Shown piece by piece: positions 43,289 to 52,995 of a stretch of DNA of 64,000 nt. The stretch's first letter is position 1. Every line of letters begins with the position of its first letter. The notes beneath the pieces are model-generated. The model saw only the letters and a list, made by a program, of their open reading frames with translations. It ran no database searches and was not told where the DNA came from. The position numbers and the translations under genes were made by a program. Origin of the DNA: Streptomyces sp. ISL-87 (lineage in GTDB: Bacteria; Actinomycetota; Actinomycetes; Streptomycetales; Streptomycetaceae); contig NZ_JAGGOY010000007.1 in the NCBI RefSeq assembly GCF_018614095.1, forward strand, positions 1-64,000, written 5' to 3'.

Positions 43289-44476
43289 TCACCGCTCCAG
43301 GAAGGCCATCAGCTCTTCCCAGCGGTCGGTGATCTCGTCGCTGGAGTACCGCTGCACCGCGCGGAAGGCGGTGTCGCCGAGCCGGTCGCGCAACGCGCCG
43401 TCCGACATCAGCGCCTCCAGGTGACCGGCGAGCTCCATCGTGTTGCCCAGCCGGGCCAGCAGCCCGTCCTGCCCGTGGTCCACGATCTCCCGTACGCCCG
43501 GCGCGCAGTCGAAGGCGACCACCGGAAGGCCCGCCGCCATCGCCTCCAGCAGCGTGATCGGGAACCCCTCGGCCCGTGAGGCCTGCGCGAAGACCGAGGC
43601 CTTGCGCAGTGCGCCCAGCACATCGTCGGTCCGGCCCATCCACTCGACCGAGTCGTCCAGCCCGAGCGAGGTGCAGTGCGCCCGCAGCGTCGGCTCCTCC
43701 AGGCCCGCCCCGTAGATCCGCAGGACCCAGTCGGGGTGGTGCGGGGCGGCGTCCGCCCAAGCGTCGAGCAGCAGGTCCACCCCCTTCTCGAACGACAGCC
43801 GGCCGACGCTCGCCACGACCTTCCCGGTGCGCGGAGCGGGGGAGTCCGGCATGAACGGCAGCGGGTTCGGCATGCTCGCCACGTTCTCCATGCCGGAGCG
43901 GATCCACAGGTCCGCGTCCTCGGGGGTCAGCGCCAGTAGCCGGTCGACCTCCCGGTAGTGGCGCCGGACCCGGGCGGCGCGCGAGGACTTGTGGCTGGCC
44001 TCGTACGATTCGTGGCTCATGCCGATGACGCTGAGGCCTTTGGTGTCGGAGAGCGCCACCCACTCCATCGCCCACACCTGGGTGACGATCACGACGGCCC
44101 CCGGCCCGGCCGCCCGGAACATCGCGCTCAGTTTCTCCGCCTGCGCCCGCATCCCGGCCCGCCGGGAAGCCTGGCGACGGCGCTCGGGAGCGTTCAGCCG
44201 GCCCTTGATCCCGTGCAGCTGCCGGGCCTGCGGCGGGTGGGCGTCGTAGAGGGTGGTCGTCGCGTAGGGCAGGTCCTGCGGGAGCTTCTGCCGGAGCTCC
44301 TCGGCGACCGGCGCGATGCCGACGATGTGCACCCGGTGCCCGCGGTCGGTGAACAGCCTCGCCATCTGGTGCGACCAGGTGGTCACGCCGCCGAGCTCGT
44401 CCACGCTGTTGGAGACGAGGAAGATGTCACGGCCGCCGGACGGGGCGCCCGGCTCGGTGGCGGTCTGCTGGCTCAC
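43289..44476 (-). CDS. Family 4 glycosyltransferase
   Basis: A 395-residue GT-B retaining glycosyltransferase. The N-terminal Rossmann domain begins IFLVSNSVDELGGVTTWSHQ; the donor domain has SVGRLSFEKGVDLLLDA and the E-x7-E motif in EGFPITLLEAMAAGLP. No membrane helix. Its ATG overlaps the stop of the upstream TagF-like gene by four bases, so both are made together and probably act in sequence on the same polymer. Confidence 0.92.
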   Translation of the reverse strand: MSQQTATEPGAPSGGRDIFLVSNSVDELGGVTTWSHQMARLFTDRGHRVHIVGIAPVAEELRQKLPQDLPYATTTLYDAHPPQARQLHGIKGRLNAPERRRQASRRAGMRAQAEKLSAMFRAAGPGAVVIVTQVWAMEWVALSDTKGLSVIGMSHESYEASHKSSRAARVRRHYREVDRLLALTPEDADLWIRSGMENVASMPNPLPFMPDSPAPRTGKVVASVGRLSFEKGVDLLLDAWADAAPHHPDWVLRIYGAGLEEPTLRAHCTSLGLDDSVEWMGRTDDVLGALRKASVFAQASRAEGFPITLLEAMAAGLPVVAFDCAPGVREIVDHGQDGLLARLGNTMELAGHLEALMSDGALRDRLGDTAFRAVQRYSSDEITDRWEELMAFLER

Positions 44477-47343
44477 TTGCAGCTCCTGGTGAAGAACTTC
44501 TCGACGATCTGGCGCGCCGCGTCCCCGCGGTCGTACTCGCCGAACTCGGTGAGGAAACGCTGCCGGGCCTCCGCGTATTTGGCGTCCGCCTCCTCGAAGG
44601 CGGCGACGGCCTGGAGGAGTTCGTAGGCCGTGGCCACCACCGGTCCCGGGGCCTTGTCCTTCAGGTCGAAGTAGGTGCCGCGGATGTCGGTCGAGTACGC
44701 GTCGTAGTCGTACGCGAAGAACAGCATCGGCCGGTCCAGCACCGCGTAGTCGAACATCACGGACGAGTAGTCGGTGATCAGCCCGTCGGCGAGCGCCAGC
44801 AGCGGGGTGATGTCGTGGTACCGGGACACGTCGATCACCCGGCCCGCTACCGACGGCGGCAGCGAGACGCTGTTGAGGTAGTGCGTCCGCACCAGCAGCG
44901 TGAAGCGGTCGCCGAGCCGGTCCGCGAACTCCTCCACGTCGAAGGGGAACTCGAAGCCCTCGACCGCGCCGTCCGTACCCGCTCGGAAGGTGGGCGCGTA
45001 CAGCAGCACCCTCTTCTCCGGGTCGATGCCCAGCTCGGCGGCGAGCGGTCCGCGGACCCGCTCCCCGCTGGCCGACTCGGCGCGGTGCGCCGCGACCAGG
45101 GCGTCGTTGCGCGGGTACCCCGTGCGCAGCAGCACCTCGTCGCGCAGCCGGAAGGCCTTGGCGAGGGTGCGCGCGTCGTGCTCGGAGCGGATCAGGAAGT
45201 GGTCGAAGCGGTTGACGGCCGCCTGGAAACGGTCCTGTCCCGCCTTGCCCTGCGCCTTGGTGCGGGGCTCGTGGAAGCCCATCCGCTTGAGCGCGGAGCC
45301 GTGCCAGGTCTGGATGTACGTGGTCCCCGGGCGCTTGGCCAGGGCCAGCGGGAAGCCCTGGTTGTCGACCCAGTACTCGGCCTGCGCCAGCGCCCGCAGG
45401 TACGCCCAGCCCCAGCGTCTGACGAGGGTCGCCTCCGTGGGGAAGCCGGTGGGCCTGCCGCCCGCGTACGACCAGATCGCCTGGAAGGGCACGCCCTGGC
45501 GCACCATCTCCTCGTAGATGGCCTTCGGGCTGTCGCTGTACTGCTTGCCCATGTGGCTCTCGAAGACGACCGTGCCCTTCTTGACGGGCAGTTTCGAGAA
45601 GACCTCGTGGTAGACCTTCACCTTCTGTTCACCTGAGCCGAGGTTCCGGCGGGCCTTCAGCGCCCGGCGCAGACTCCGCTTGACCACGCCCGCGGCCTTG
45701 CCGTGCATCGCGTTGTTGATCAGCGCCTGGGTGCGTACCGCGGCGGCGCCCTCGGCCGTCAGAACGTAGGAGAGGTTGCCCTTCTTGGTCATCTCCGGCT
45801 CGAAGCGGTCGGAGACCAGCCGGGTCAGCCGCGGGCGTACGCGCAGGCGGGCCGCGTTCTCCAGATCGACGCCGCCGACCGCGACGCGGGTGGTGATCCG
45901 GTCGCCGCCCGCCGTCAACTTCAGGCGGACGTCCCAGACGGCGTCGATGATCCCGAGCGGGCGGACGGTACTGCCGACGTCGGCCGTCGCAGTCCACTCG
46001 ATCGTGTCACCGGCGTGGCGCACGGTTGCCACCGGAAAGCTGAACGACCGCACGCCGATCTGCCGGCGGGCCCGGAATTCGAGCGCGGCCTTGAGCTCCG
46101 CGTCGGGCTGGATCCGGCCCAGCGGATTCACCACGGCGCCGGACAGCGTGACCGTCCCGCGCCCGTCGTCGGCGTAGGAGGTCAGGCGGTTGCCGAGCTG
46201 GAGGGAGGAGAGCGGGGCGGTGTGGAAGCCCTGCTCGGTGACGTCCAGTATCCGGCGGCCCTCGGCGTCGTCGAGATGCTCGGCGCACCAGTAAACCCGG
46301 CCGTCGCGCTCGGCCAGCGGGGAGGACAGCCGGCCCTTGTTGGCCATCGCGTCGGCGGCCGGCAGCAGGTTGTCCCAGTCCTCCTTGCCCAGCAGGTAGG
46401 CGCAGATCGCCTGGAGGTGGTTGACACTCTCGTACGCGACCGGGTCGATGCCGGCCAGGTAGCCGTTCGCGAGCCGGGCGAACTCCTGGCGGTACGCGTC
46501 GCCCAGAAGTGGCAGGTCACGCAGGTGCAACACCAGGTCGTGCTTGAGGAACTTGGCGTCCTTGGCCGACTTGATCGCGGTGTGGCCCTTGGCGGCCAGC
46601 AGGTCGTCGACGCGACGGTGGATCTCCATCCGGTGGACGAAGTTCTCGATCTCGTGGCGGCGGTTGCTGATCGACTTCGCCGCGGCCTTCTCGATCACGT
46701 TCCAGAAGTAGACGTGGTTCGGGATCAGCGTGATGCGGCGGGCGGCTACGTACGCCTGTGCGGAGAACAGAAGGTCCTCGTAATGGATCCCGACCGGGAA
46801 TTGCAGACCCTGTTCGAGCAGGAATGCGCGCCGATAGCACTTGTTCGTGGAGAGGGTGTCGTAAACCAGCAGGTCGGGGTACTCGGTGATCGATTCCAGC
46901 GTACGCGTGCGCGAATAGATCCAGGGGTACCACTCGGTGGTCTTGTTCCACCGGTTGTCGAGGTGCACGCGCACGCACATGCCCGAAACCAGGTCGGAGC
47001 CGGTCCGCTCGGCGGCGGCCAGCATGTTCCGGCAGGCGTTGCGCTCCAGCACGTCGTCGCTGTCGAGGAACATGACGTACGCGCCGGTGGCCTGCTGGAT
47101 GCCGTGATTGCGCGGGGCTCCGCAGCCGCCGCTGTTCTCCGGCAGTTGGTACGCGCGCACTCTCCCCGGATGCGCCTTCTCCAGTTCCTGGGCGATCGCG
47201 TAGGACCCGTCCTTGCTGCAGTCATCGACGATCACGACTTCGACGCCGTGCAGGGTCTGGTCCAAAACCGACTGGACGGCTGTCGGCAGACGCTCTGCGT
47301 CGTTGTAGACGATGACGACCACGGAGACGTCAGGCACGTGCAC
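44473..47343 (-). CDS. Bifunctional GT2 / CDP-glycerol glycerophosphotransferase (TagF-like)
   Basis: A 956-residue fusion starting at GTG 47343 with AAGGGA upstream. Residues about 1-330 are a GT2 domain (VSVVVIVYNDAERLPTAVQS, VDDCSKDGS, FLDSDDVLERN). A beta-rich middle follows. Residues about 580-950 are a glyphos-transferase domain: YIQTWHGSALKRMG, LLYAPTFRAG, and DITPLLALADGLITDYSS with FDYAVLDRPMLFF. It would polymerise glycerol-phosphate units and add a sugar, as in wall teichoic acid or related polymers. Divergent from the DPM-like gene; this spacer probably has both promoters. Confidence 0.93.
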   Translation of the reverse strand: MHVPDVSVVVIVYNDAERLPTAVQSVLDQTLHGVEVVIVDDCSKDGSYAIAQELEKAHPGRVRAYQLPENSGGCGAPRNHGIQQATGAYVMFLDSDDVLERNACRNMLAAAERTGSDLVSGMCVRVHLDNRWNKTTEWYPWIYSRTRTLESITEYPDLLVYDTLSTNKCYRRAFLLEQGLQFPVGIHYEDLLFSAQAYVAARRITLIPNHVYFWNVIEKAAAKSISNRRHEIENFVHRMEIHRRVDDLLAAKGHTAIKSAKDAKFLKHDLVLHLRDLPLLGDAYRQEFARLANGYLAGIDPVAYESVNHLQAICAYLLGKEDWDNLLPAADAMANKGRLSSPLAERDGRVYWCAEHLDDAEGRRILDVTEQGFHTAPLSSLQLGNRLTSYADDGRGTVTLSGAVVNPLGRIQPDAELKAALEFRARRQIGVRSFSFPVATVRHAGDTIEWTATADVGSTVRPLGIIDAVWDVRLKLTAGGDRITTRVAVGGVDLENAARLRVRPRLTRLVSDRFEPEMTKKGNLSYVLTAEGAAAVRTQALINNAMHGKAAGVVKRSLRRALKARRNLGSGEQKVKVYHEVFSKLPVKKGTVVFESHMGKQYSDSPKAIYEEMVRQGVPFQAIWSYAGGRPTGFPTEATLVRRWGWAYLRALAQAEYWVDNQGFPLALAKRPGTTYIQTWHGSALKRMGFHEPRTKAQGKAGQDRFQAAVNRFDHFLIRSEHDARTLAKAFRLRDEVLLRTGYPRNDALVAAHRAESASGERVRGPLAAELGIDPEKRVLLYAPTFRAGTDGAVEGFEFPFDVEEFADRLGDRFTLLVRTHYLNSVSLPPSVAGRVIDVSRYHDITPLLALADGLITDYSSVMFDYAVLDRPMLFFAYDYDAYSTDIRGTYFDLKDKAPGPVVATAYELLQAVAAFEEADAKYAEARQRFLTEFGEYDRGDAARQIVEKFFTRSCK

Positions 47344-47501
47344 CTCGATCCCTTTGTTTCATTGCTCTTAACCCGTCAAAGCTACCGTGCGCCGCGGACG
47401 ACCCAGGAAGGCTGAACCTCGCCGTGCATACTTCTAATGAAGAGGTGAGTGACACGTCTGGTCGCCGACAATCACCCGATCGGACCCAGCAGGATGTGTT
47501 C

Positions 47502-48479
47502 ATGACGAAGCTGTCTGTAGTCGTCCCTTGCTACAACGAAGAAGCCGTCATCGATAGCTTCGACGTCGAGATCCGCAAGGTTCTGGACGCCCTCCCTGTC
47601 GAGTACGAGGTCTGCTACGTCGACGACGGAAGCCGCGACGGCACCCTCGGAAAGCTCCGCAAGATCGCCGCGGTGTACGGGGAGCAGACCCGGTACGTGT
47701 CCTTCAGCCGGAACTTCGGCAAGGAGGCCGGCATGCTCGCCGGCTTGCGCGAAGCCACCGGCGACGCGGTCGTGATCATGGACGCGGACCTCCAGCACCC
47801 GCCGGAGCTCATCGCGACCATGCTCGACTACTACCAGCAGGGCCACGACCAGATCATCGCCCGCCGCACCCGCGACGGCGACAAGAAGCTCCGCACCGCC
47901 CTCAGCCGCCTCTACTACCGGGGCATCAACCGCTGGGTCGACGTGGAACTCGCCGACGGTGTCGGCGACTTCCGCCTGCTGTCCCGTCCGGCCGTGGACG
48001 CGCTGCTGTCGCTGCCCGAGTACAACCGCTTCTCCAAGGGGCTCTTCTCCTGGATCGGCTTCGACACCGTCCACTTCGACTACCGCAACGCCCAGCGCGA
48101 GGCGGGCGAGACGAAGTGGAAGTTCGGCTCCCTGCTGAACTACGGCATGGACGGCCTGATCTCCTTCAACAACCGGCCGCTGCGCATCGGCATCTGGTTC
48201 GGCGTGTCGCTGGTCGCCCTGACCGGCCTGTACGCCCTGTGGATCACCGTCATGGCGATGACCAACGGCGTCGACTCGCCGGGTTACGTCACCCTCGTCG
48301 CGATCATCACGGGCATCGGCGGCGTCCAGATGATCATGCTGGGTCTGATCGGCGAGTACATCGGACGCATCTACTACGAGACGAAGCGCCGCCCGCACTT
48401 CCTGGTCAAGGAGGCGCACGGGGCGGCGCCGCTGCCCGGCGAGACCGACGCGGTGATCGCGGAGCACAGCCGCCGATGA
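47502..48479 (+). CDS. Polyprenyl-phosphate glycosyltransferase (DPM1/ArnC-like GT2)
   Basis: About 325 residues from ATG 47502, the conserved N-terminus MTKLSVVVPCYNEEAV; the frame is open to 47424. GT2 motifs: YVDDGSRDGT, SRNFGKEAGM, MDADLQHPPELI. Two C-terminal membrane helices (FGVSLVALTGLYALWITVMA and VALIITG-like GIGGVQMIMLGLIGEYIGR). It would load a sugar from a nucleotide donor onto a lipid carrier. The GtrA flippase gene overlaps its stop as ATGA. Confidence 0.93.
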   Translation: MTKLSVVVPCYNEEAVIDSFDVEIRKVLDALPVEYEVCYVDDGSRDGTLGKLRKIAAVYGEQTRYVSFSRNFGKEAGMLAGLREATGDAVVIMDADLQHPPELIATMLDYYQQGHDQIIARRTRDGDKKLRTALSRLYYRGINRWVDVELADGVGDFRLLSRPAVDALLSLPEYNRFSKGLFSWIGFDTVHFDYRNAQREAGETKWKFGSLLNYGMDGLISFNNRPLRIGIWFGVSLVALTGLYALWITVMAMTNGVDSPGYVTLVAIITGIGGVQMIMLGLIGEYIGRIYYETKRRPHFLVKEAHGAAPLPGETDAVIAEHSRR

Positions 48480-48955
48480 CGAAGAACAGGAAGGGCGGGC
48501 ACGAGCAGCTCCGCCAGATCGTCCGGTTCGCCCTCGTGGGCGGGGTCAACACCGGCACCTTCTTCGGCATCTACCTGCTCCTGCACCCGTGGATGCCGTA
48601 CTTCGCCGCGTACACCCTCGCTTTCGTGCTGTCGATGGTCGGCTCGTTCTTCATGAACACCTACTTCACCTACCGCACGCGTCCGACGTGGAAGAAGTTC
48701 CTGCTCTTCCCGCTGACGAACATCACGAACTACGTGATCCAGTCGGTCGGTCTCTACGCCCTGGTGACGTGGGCCGGGACGGACACCCGGATCGCGCCGC
48801 TGGTAGCGGCCGTCGTGGCCATCCCGTTCACCTTCCTGCTGTCCCGCAAGATCCTCGTCCCCGGCGGCCGCGCCGGGGCCGGGGGTGGGGCCGCAGGCGG
48901 GGCCGAGGACGGGGGCGGCGAACCGGAGCGCAGGCCCAGCTCGTCCACGGTCTGA
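48476..48955 (+). CDS. GtrA family membrane protein
   Basis: A 159-residue protein with four helices typical of GtrA (IVRFALVGGVNTGTFFGIYL, AAYTLAFVLSMVGSFFMNTY with the conserved Asn/Tyr-Phe region, NITNYVIQSVGLYALV, LVAAVVAIPFTFLLSRK). It is believed to flip lipid-linked sugars made by the enzyme just upstream, to which it is coupled by a four-base overlap. The last 30 residues are Gly/Ala/Glu-rich and unusual. Confidence 0.92.
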   Translation: MTKNRKGGHEQLRQIVRFALVGGVNTGTFFGIYLLLHPWMPYFAAYTLAFVLSMVGSFFMNTYFTYRTRPTWKKFLLFPLTNITNYVIQSVGLYALVTWAGTDTRIAPLVAAVVAIPFTFLLSRKILVPGGRAGAGGGAAGGAEDGGGEPERRPSSSTV

Positions 48956-49031
48956 AACCGGAGGGCGGACCTTCCGGGCCACCCCTTAGATTGAGCGGGC
49001 AGGCTTTCCGGCAAGGGGCAAGGGGACAGAA

Positions 49032-50159
49032 GTGTCAGCGGCTAGGCAAGGTGTCGTGGACGCCCGCAGGATCGTGGTCAAGGTCGGCTCCTCCTCCTTG
49101 ACCACCGCGGCGGGCGGGCTCGACGCCGACCGGGTGGACGCGCTGGTCGACGTACTGGCCAAGGCCCGCAGCGGCGGTGAGAAGGAGATCGTCCTGGTCT
49201 CCAGCGGCGCCATCGCCGCCGGGCTCTCCCCGCTCGGCCTGCGCCGCCGCCCCAAGGACCTGGCCAGGCAGCAGGCCGCTGCCAGCGTCGGGCAGGGCCT
49301 GCTCGTCGCCCGGTACACCGCCTCCTTCGCCCGCTACGGAGTCCGCGTCGGCCAGGTGCTGCTGACCACCGACGACACCAGCCGGCGCGCGCACTACCGC
49401 AACGCGTACCGGACCCTGGACCAGCTGCTCGCCATGGGCGCCCTGCCGGTCGTCAACGAGAACGACACCGTCGCCACCGACGAGATCCGCTTCGGCGACA
49501 ACGACCGGCTCGCCGCCCTGGTCGCGCACCTGGTCCGCGCCGACCTCCTCGTCCTGCTGTCCGATGTGGACGGCCTCTACGACGGCGACCCCTCCCTCCC
49601 CGGCACCACCCGCATCGACGAGGTGCGCGGCCCCGAGGACATCGCGCACGTCTCGATCGGCAGCGCCGGCAAGGCGGGCGTGGGCACCGGCGGCATGGTC
49701 ACCAAGGTCGAGGCGGCGCGGATCGCGGCGGCGGCGGGCATCCCGGTGGTCCTGACCTCGGCGAGCCAGGCGGCCGACGCCCTGGCCGGGCGCCGGACCG
49801 GCACCCACTTCCACGCCACGGGACGCCGCTCCGCGGACCGGCTGCTGTGGCTCCAGCACGCGTCCACCCCGCAGGGGCACCTCGTACTGGACGACGGCGC
49901 GGTGCGCGCGGTGACCGAGCGCGGCAGCTCGCTGCTGGCCGCCGGTATCGCGGCGGTCGAGGGTGACTTCGTCGCCGGGGACCCGGTGGAACTGCGCTCC
50001 ACCGACGGCCGCGCCGTGGCCAGGGGCCTGGTCAGCTTCGACGCGAAGGAGCTCCCGCAGCTCCTGGGCCGCTCCACCCGCGAGCTCGCCCGGGAACTCG
50101 GACCCGCGTACGAGCGGGAGGTCGTCCACCGCGACGATCTGGTCCTGCTGCAGGGCTGA
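49032..50159 (+). CDS. proB: Glutamate 5-kinase
   Basis: A 375-residue enzyme for the first step of proline synthesis. The amino-acid-kinase domain has IVVKVGSSSLTT, LVSSGAIAAGLSPL, NENDTVATDEIRFGDND and GTGGMVTKVEAA; a PUA domain fills about 285-365 (LVLDDGAVRAVTERGSSLL). GTG 49032 with AAGGGGA before it. proA lies 860 bases downstream, after an unrelated gene and a repeat region. Confidence 0.97.
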   Translation: MSAARQGVVDARRIVVKVGSSSLTTAAGGLDADRVDALVDVLAKARSGGEKEIVLVSSGAIAAGLSPLGLRRRPKDLARQQAAASVGQGLLVARYTASFARYGVRVGQVLLTTDDTSRRAHYRNAYRTLDQLLAMGALPVVNENDTVATDEIRFGDNDRLAALVAHLVRADLLVLLSDVDGLYDGDPSLPGTTRIDEVRGPEDIAHVSIGSAGKAGVGTGGMVTKVEAARIAAAAGIPVVLTSASQAADALAGRRTGTHFHATGRRSADRLLWLQHASTPQGHLVLDDGAVRAVTERGSSLLAAGIAAVEGDFVAGDPVELRSTDGRAVARGLVSFDAKELPQLLGRSTRELARELGPAYEREVVHRDDLVLLQG

Positions 50160-50243
50160 GGTTCGGTAAAACCGCCGCGCGGTGGCCCGGGGACTGGTCA
50201 ACTGTGAGGGGCGGACACGCGTAGCGCAGACAGGAGGCGGCTG

Positions 50244-50654
50244 GTGAGACGAGCGCTGACCAGCGTCGGTACCGGGGACGGTGACGGCGGCGGAAGCGGC
50301 GAAGAGCACGGCGCCTCCCGCCTCTGGCACATCACCCTGAGCGTCTCCGGCAAGCCGGCGCCACTGTCCGAGGTGCGGCGCGGGCTGGAGCAGCTGGCCT
50401 ACGACCACCCCTTCCTGCTGACGAGCCGGTACGCCGACGACCACGCGGAGATCCGGTACTGGGAGGAGGCCCGCGACCTCCATGACGCGGCGGCCGTCGC
50501 CCTGCGGCTGTGGGGCGAACACCGCTCTTCGGCGCAGCTCCCGCCGTGGGAGATCGTCGGCCTGGAGGTCATCGACCGCGCCACGTACCACCAACGAGTC
50601 GCAGAGGGCTACGGCCCACCCCCGGCCCACCCGGTCGGCGTCCACCCGTACTGA
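50244..50654 (+). CDS. Conserved Streptomyces hypothetical protein
   Basis: A 136-residue protein starting at GTG 50244 with an ideal AGGAGG nine bases upstream. The first 25 residues are Gly/acidic-rich. The core is alpha/beta (LWHITLSVSGKPAPLSEVRR, LEQLAYDHPFLLTSRYADDH, AEIRYWEEARDLHDAAAVAL) and the tail is Pro/His-rich. No catalytic motif is seen. Sits between proB and proA, but its spacing suggests its own expression or read-through from proB. Confidence 0.75.
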   Translation: MRRALTSVGTGDGDGGGSGEEHGASRLWHITLSVSGKPAPLSEVRRGLEQLAYDHPFLLTSRYADDHAEIRYWEEARDLHDAAAVALRLWGEHRSSAQLPPWEIVGLEVIDRATYHQRVAEGYGPPPAHPVGVHPY

Positions 50655-50673
50655 CCGAACTAAGCCCTTCCAC

Positions 50674-50817
50674 ATCCCATCCCCGCCGGCACCACCCATC
50701 CCCACCGGGACCACCCATCCCCGCCGGGACCACCCATCCCCACCAGCACCGCTTAGCCTCGCCGGGACCACCCAGCCTCGCCGGCGTTTGAGGCGCGGGT
50801 CCGGGCAGCGCCCGGGG
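50674..50817. repeat. Six 19-bp tandem repeats running into a common Streptomyces repeat
   Basis: Units of the form CACCCATCCCCGCCGGGAC run from 50674 to 50787 (six copies, one G/A position alternating, the last two drifting to CAGCCTCGCCGG). The last unit merges into CCTCGCCGGCGTTTGAGGCG, a short sequence that I recognise as recurring between many Streptomyces genes, then a GC hairpin CCGGGCAGCGCCCGG. The remaining bases to proA hold no gene. Confidence 0.75.
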
Positions 50818-51018
50818 AACGGTGGAAGGGCGGGTAGGGGACAAGCCCCGCAGGGTCGAACCAGCCGCACCCGGCCCGCCGGCACCGCCCCCCAGACGGC
50901 GATGGCGATGGCGGCCCCGCCGACCAGCCCCCGCCGGACGGAGTCCGCCGTCAAGCGCAAACGTCTCGCGGGGTGAAACCCCATCGGCCGGGGACGGGCC
51001 GGGGACTACCCTGGCCGC

Positions 51019-52308
51019 ATGACCTCGCTCGACGCCACCGGCACCACCGGCACCTCCCCCGTCACCGCCACCGCGCAAGCCGCCCGCACCGCCGCGGCGG
51101 CCATCGCCCCGCTCCCGCGGTCCGCCAAGGACACCGCCCTCCTGGCCATCGCGGACGCGCTGGAGGCCCGTACGGCCGAGATCATCGAGGCCAACGCCAT
51201 CGACACCGCCAAGGCAGCCGCGGCCGGCACCAGTGAGACCGTCATCGACCGCCTCACCCTCACCCCCGAGCGGGTGAAAGCCATCGCCTCGGACGTCCGC
51301 GACGTCGCCGCCCTCCCCGACCCCGTCGGCGAAGTCGTCCGCGGCTCCACCCTCCCCAACGGCATCGACCTCCGCCAGATCCGCGTCCCGCTCGGCGTCG
51401 TCGGCATCATCTACGAGGCCCGCCCCAACGTCACCGTCGACGCCGCCGCGCTCTGCCTCAAGTCCGGCAACGCCGTCCTCCTGCGCGGCAGCTCCTCCGC
51501 CTACGCCTCCAACACCGCCCTCGTCGCCATCCTCCGCGACGCCGTCGAGTCCGCCGGCATCCCCGCCGACGCGATCCAGCTCGTCCCCGGCGAGTCCCGC
51601 GACTCCGTCCGCGAACTGATGCGCGCCCGCGGCCTGGTCGACGTACTCATCCCCCGCGGCGGCGCCTCCCTCATCAAGACCGTGGTCGAGGAATCCACCG
51701 TCCCGGTCATCGAGACCGGTACCGGCAACTGCCACGTCTACGTCGACGCGCAGGCCGACCTCCACATGGCCGTGGACATCCTCATCAACTCCAAGGCCCA
51801 GCGGCCCTCCGTCTGCAACTCCGCCGAGACCCTCCTGGTCCACCGCGACATCGCCGACACCTTCCTGCCGCTCGCCCTCGACGCGCTCGCCGACGCCGGC
51901 GTCACCGTCCACGGCGACGACCGCGTCCTCGCCGCGGCCGAGAACTCCAAGGTGGCCGCCCTCCGCGCCACCGACGAGGACTGGGCCGCCGAATACCTCT
52001 CCTACGACATCGCCGCAGCCGTCGTCGACTCGCTCGACGAAGCCGTCGCCCACATCCGCCGCTGGACCTCCGGCCACACCGAGGCGATCGTCACCACCTC
52101 GCAGGCCGCCGCCCGCCGCTTCACCCAGCTGGTCGACTCGACCACGGTTGCCGTGAATGCGTCCACCCGGTTCACGGACGGTGGCCAGTTCGGCTTCGGT
52201 GCCGAGATCGGGATCTCCACCCAGAAGCTGCACGCCCGCGGCCCCATGGGCCTTCCGGAGCTCACCTCCACCAAGTACATCGTCACCGGCGACGGTCACA
52301 TCCGGTAG
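51019..52308 (+). CDS. proA: Gamma-glutamyl phosphate reductase
   Basis: A 429-residue NADPH-dependent enzyme for the second proline step. Aldehyde-dehydrogenase fold: [31 protein letters not shown], and the catalytic Cys in [14 protein letters not shown]. The end has [18 protein letters not shown] 51019. The pathway partner is proB upstream. Confidence 0.97.
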   Translation: MTSLDATGTTGTSPVTATAQAARTAAAAIAPLPRSAKDTALLAIADALEARTAEIIEANAIDTAKAAAAGTSETVIDRLTLTPERVKAIASDVRDVAALPDPVGEVVRGSTLPNGIDLRQIRVPLGVVGIIYEARPNVTVDAAALCLKSGNAVLLRGSSSAYASNTALVAILRDAVESAGIPADAIQLVPGESRDSVRELMRARGLVDVLIPRGGASLIKTVVEESTVPVIETGTGNCHVYVDAQADLHMAVDILINSKAQRPSVCNSAETLLVHRDIADTFLPLALDALADAGVTVHGDDRVLAAAENSKVAALRATDEDWAAEYLSYDIAAAVVDSLDEAVAHIRRWTSGHTEAIVTTSQAAARRFTQLVDSTTVAVNASTRFTDGGQFGFGAEIGISTQKLHARGPMGLPELTSTKYIVTGDGHIR

Positions 52309-52384
52309 CCACTGACTGAACACCGTGTGGCCGGATTTCGGCCATCGGCTGCCCAAAGCAGCCCCCCAGGTCTACCCTGGTGCT

Positions 52385-52927
52385 GTGCCGGACGACGTGG
52401 GGGGCAAGCCGTTCCCGGACGACGGGGAGCCCGACGACGACCGCGGAGGCGCGGAAAATGACTTCGCCTCCGTGGTATTCGACGAGGACTTCGTCCGGAA
52501 CGCCGAGATCCATGAACCGAGCGCGGCGGAACGCCAGCGGGCCGCCGACCGGGCGCGCGCGGAGGCCGAGGCCGCCCGCGCCGTCGCGGGTGCCTGGCCG
52601 GGCGACGACGACTACGACACCTACGGGTACGCGTACGGCCTCGACGACCACGGCTGGGAACGCGACCGCGCCCACGACTACCCGGACGGCCCGTACGGGG
52701 CCTACGGCGGCAGCCTGCGCCCCTACCGCGGCCGCTCGCCCTGGCTGCGCCCCGTCGCCTGGGTACTCGCCTTCGTGATGGGCCTCGGCATGGTCGCGCT
52801 CGCCTTCAGCGCCGTCTACCGCAGTGCCTCGGGGGCGGCGGACCCCGCTCCGGCGCCCGCCAGCACCCCGCTCAGGGAAGTCACCGGCGCCGGAGCGTTT
52901 ACCTACCCCGTCGGCCGCCAACCCTGA
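52385..52927 (+). CDS. SCO2583-family membrane protein
   Basis: About 180 residues from GTG 52385. The acidic N-terminus contains DFASVVFDEDFVRNAEIHE, a segment shared with the next gene. The middle is Tyr/Asp-rich (DDDYDTYGYAYGLDDHGW), then one membrane helix (WLRPVAWVLAFVMGLGMVAL), and a short outer Ala/Pro tail. The family name is recalled from Streptomyces annotation; the partner SCO2584 protein belongs to the spore-wall complex with the mre gene products. It probably sits in the same membrane assembly. Confidence 0.8.
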   Translation: MPDDVGGKPFPDDGEPDDDRGGAENDFASVVFDEDFVRNAEIHEPSAAERQRAADRARAEAEAARAVAGAWPGDDDYDTYGYAYGLDDHGWERDRAHDYPDGPYGAYGGSLRPYRGRSPWLRPVAWVLAFVMGLGMVALAFSAVYRSASGAADPAPAPASTPLREVTGAGAFTYPVGRQP

Positions 52928-52995
52928 AGGTACGACCCCACTCGCATACGTCGGAGCTGGGGGCTTCTCTGAAGCGGGGACAGCGGGGAGAAGCA

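Noticed and set aside
50674..50787. CRISPR array
   Set aside because: Units are directly tandem at 19 bp with no spacers and no cas genes nearby.
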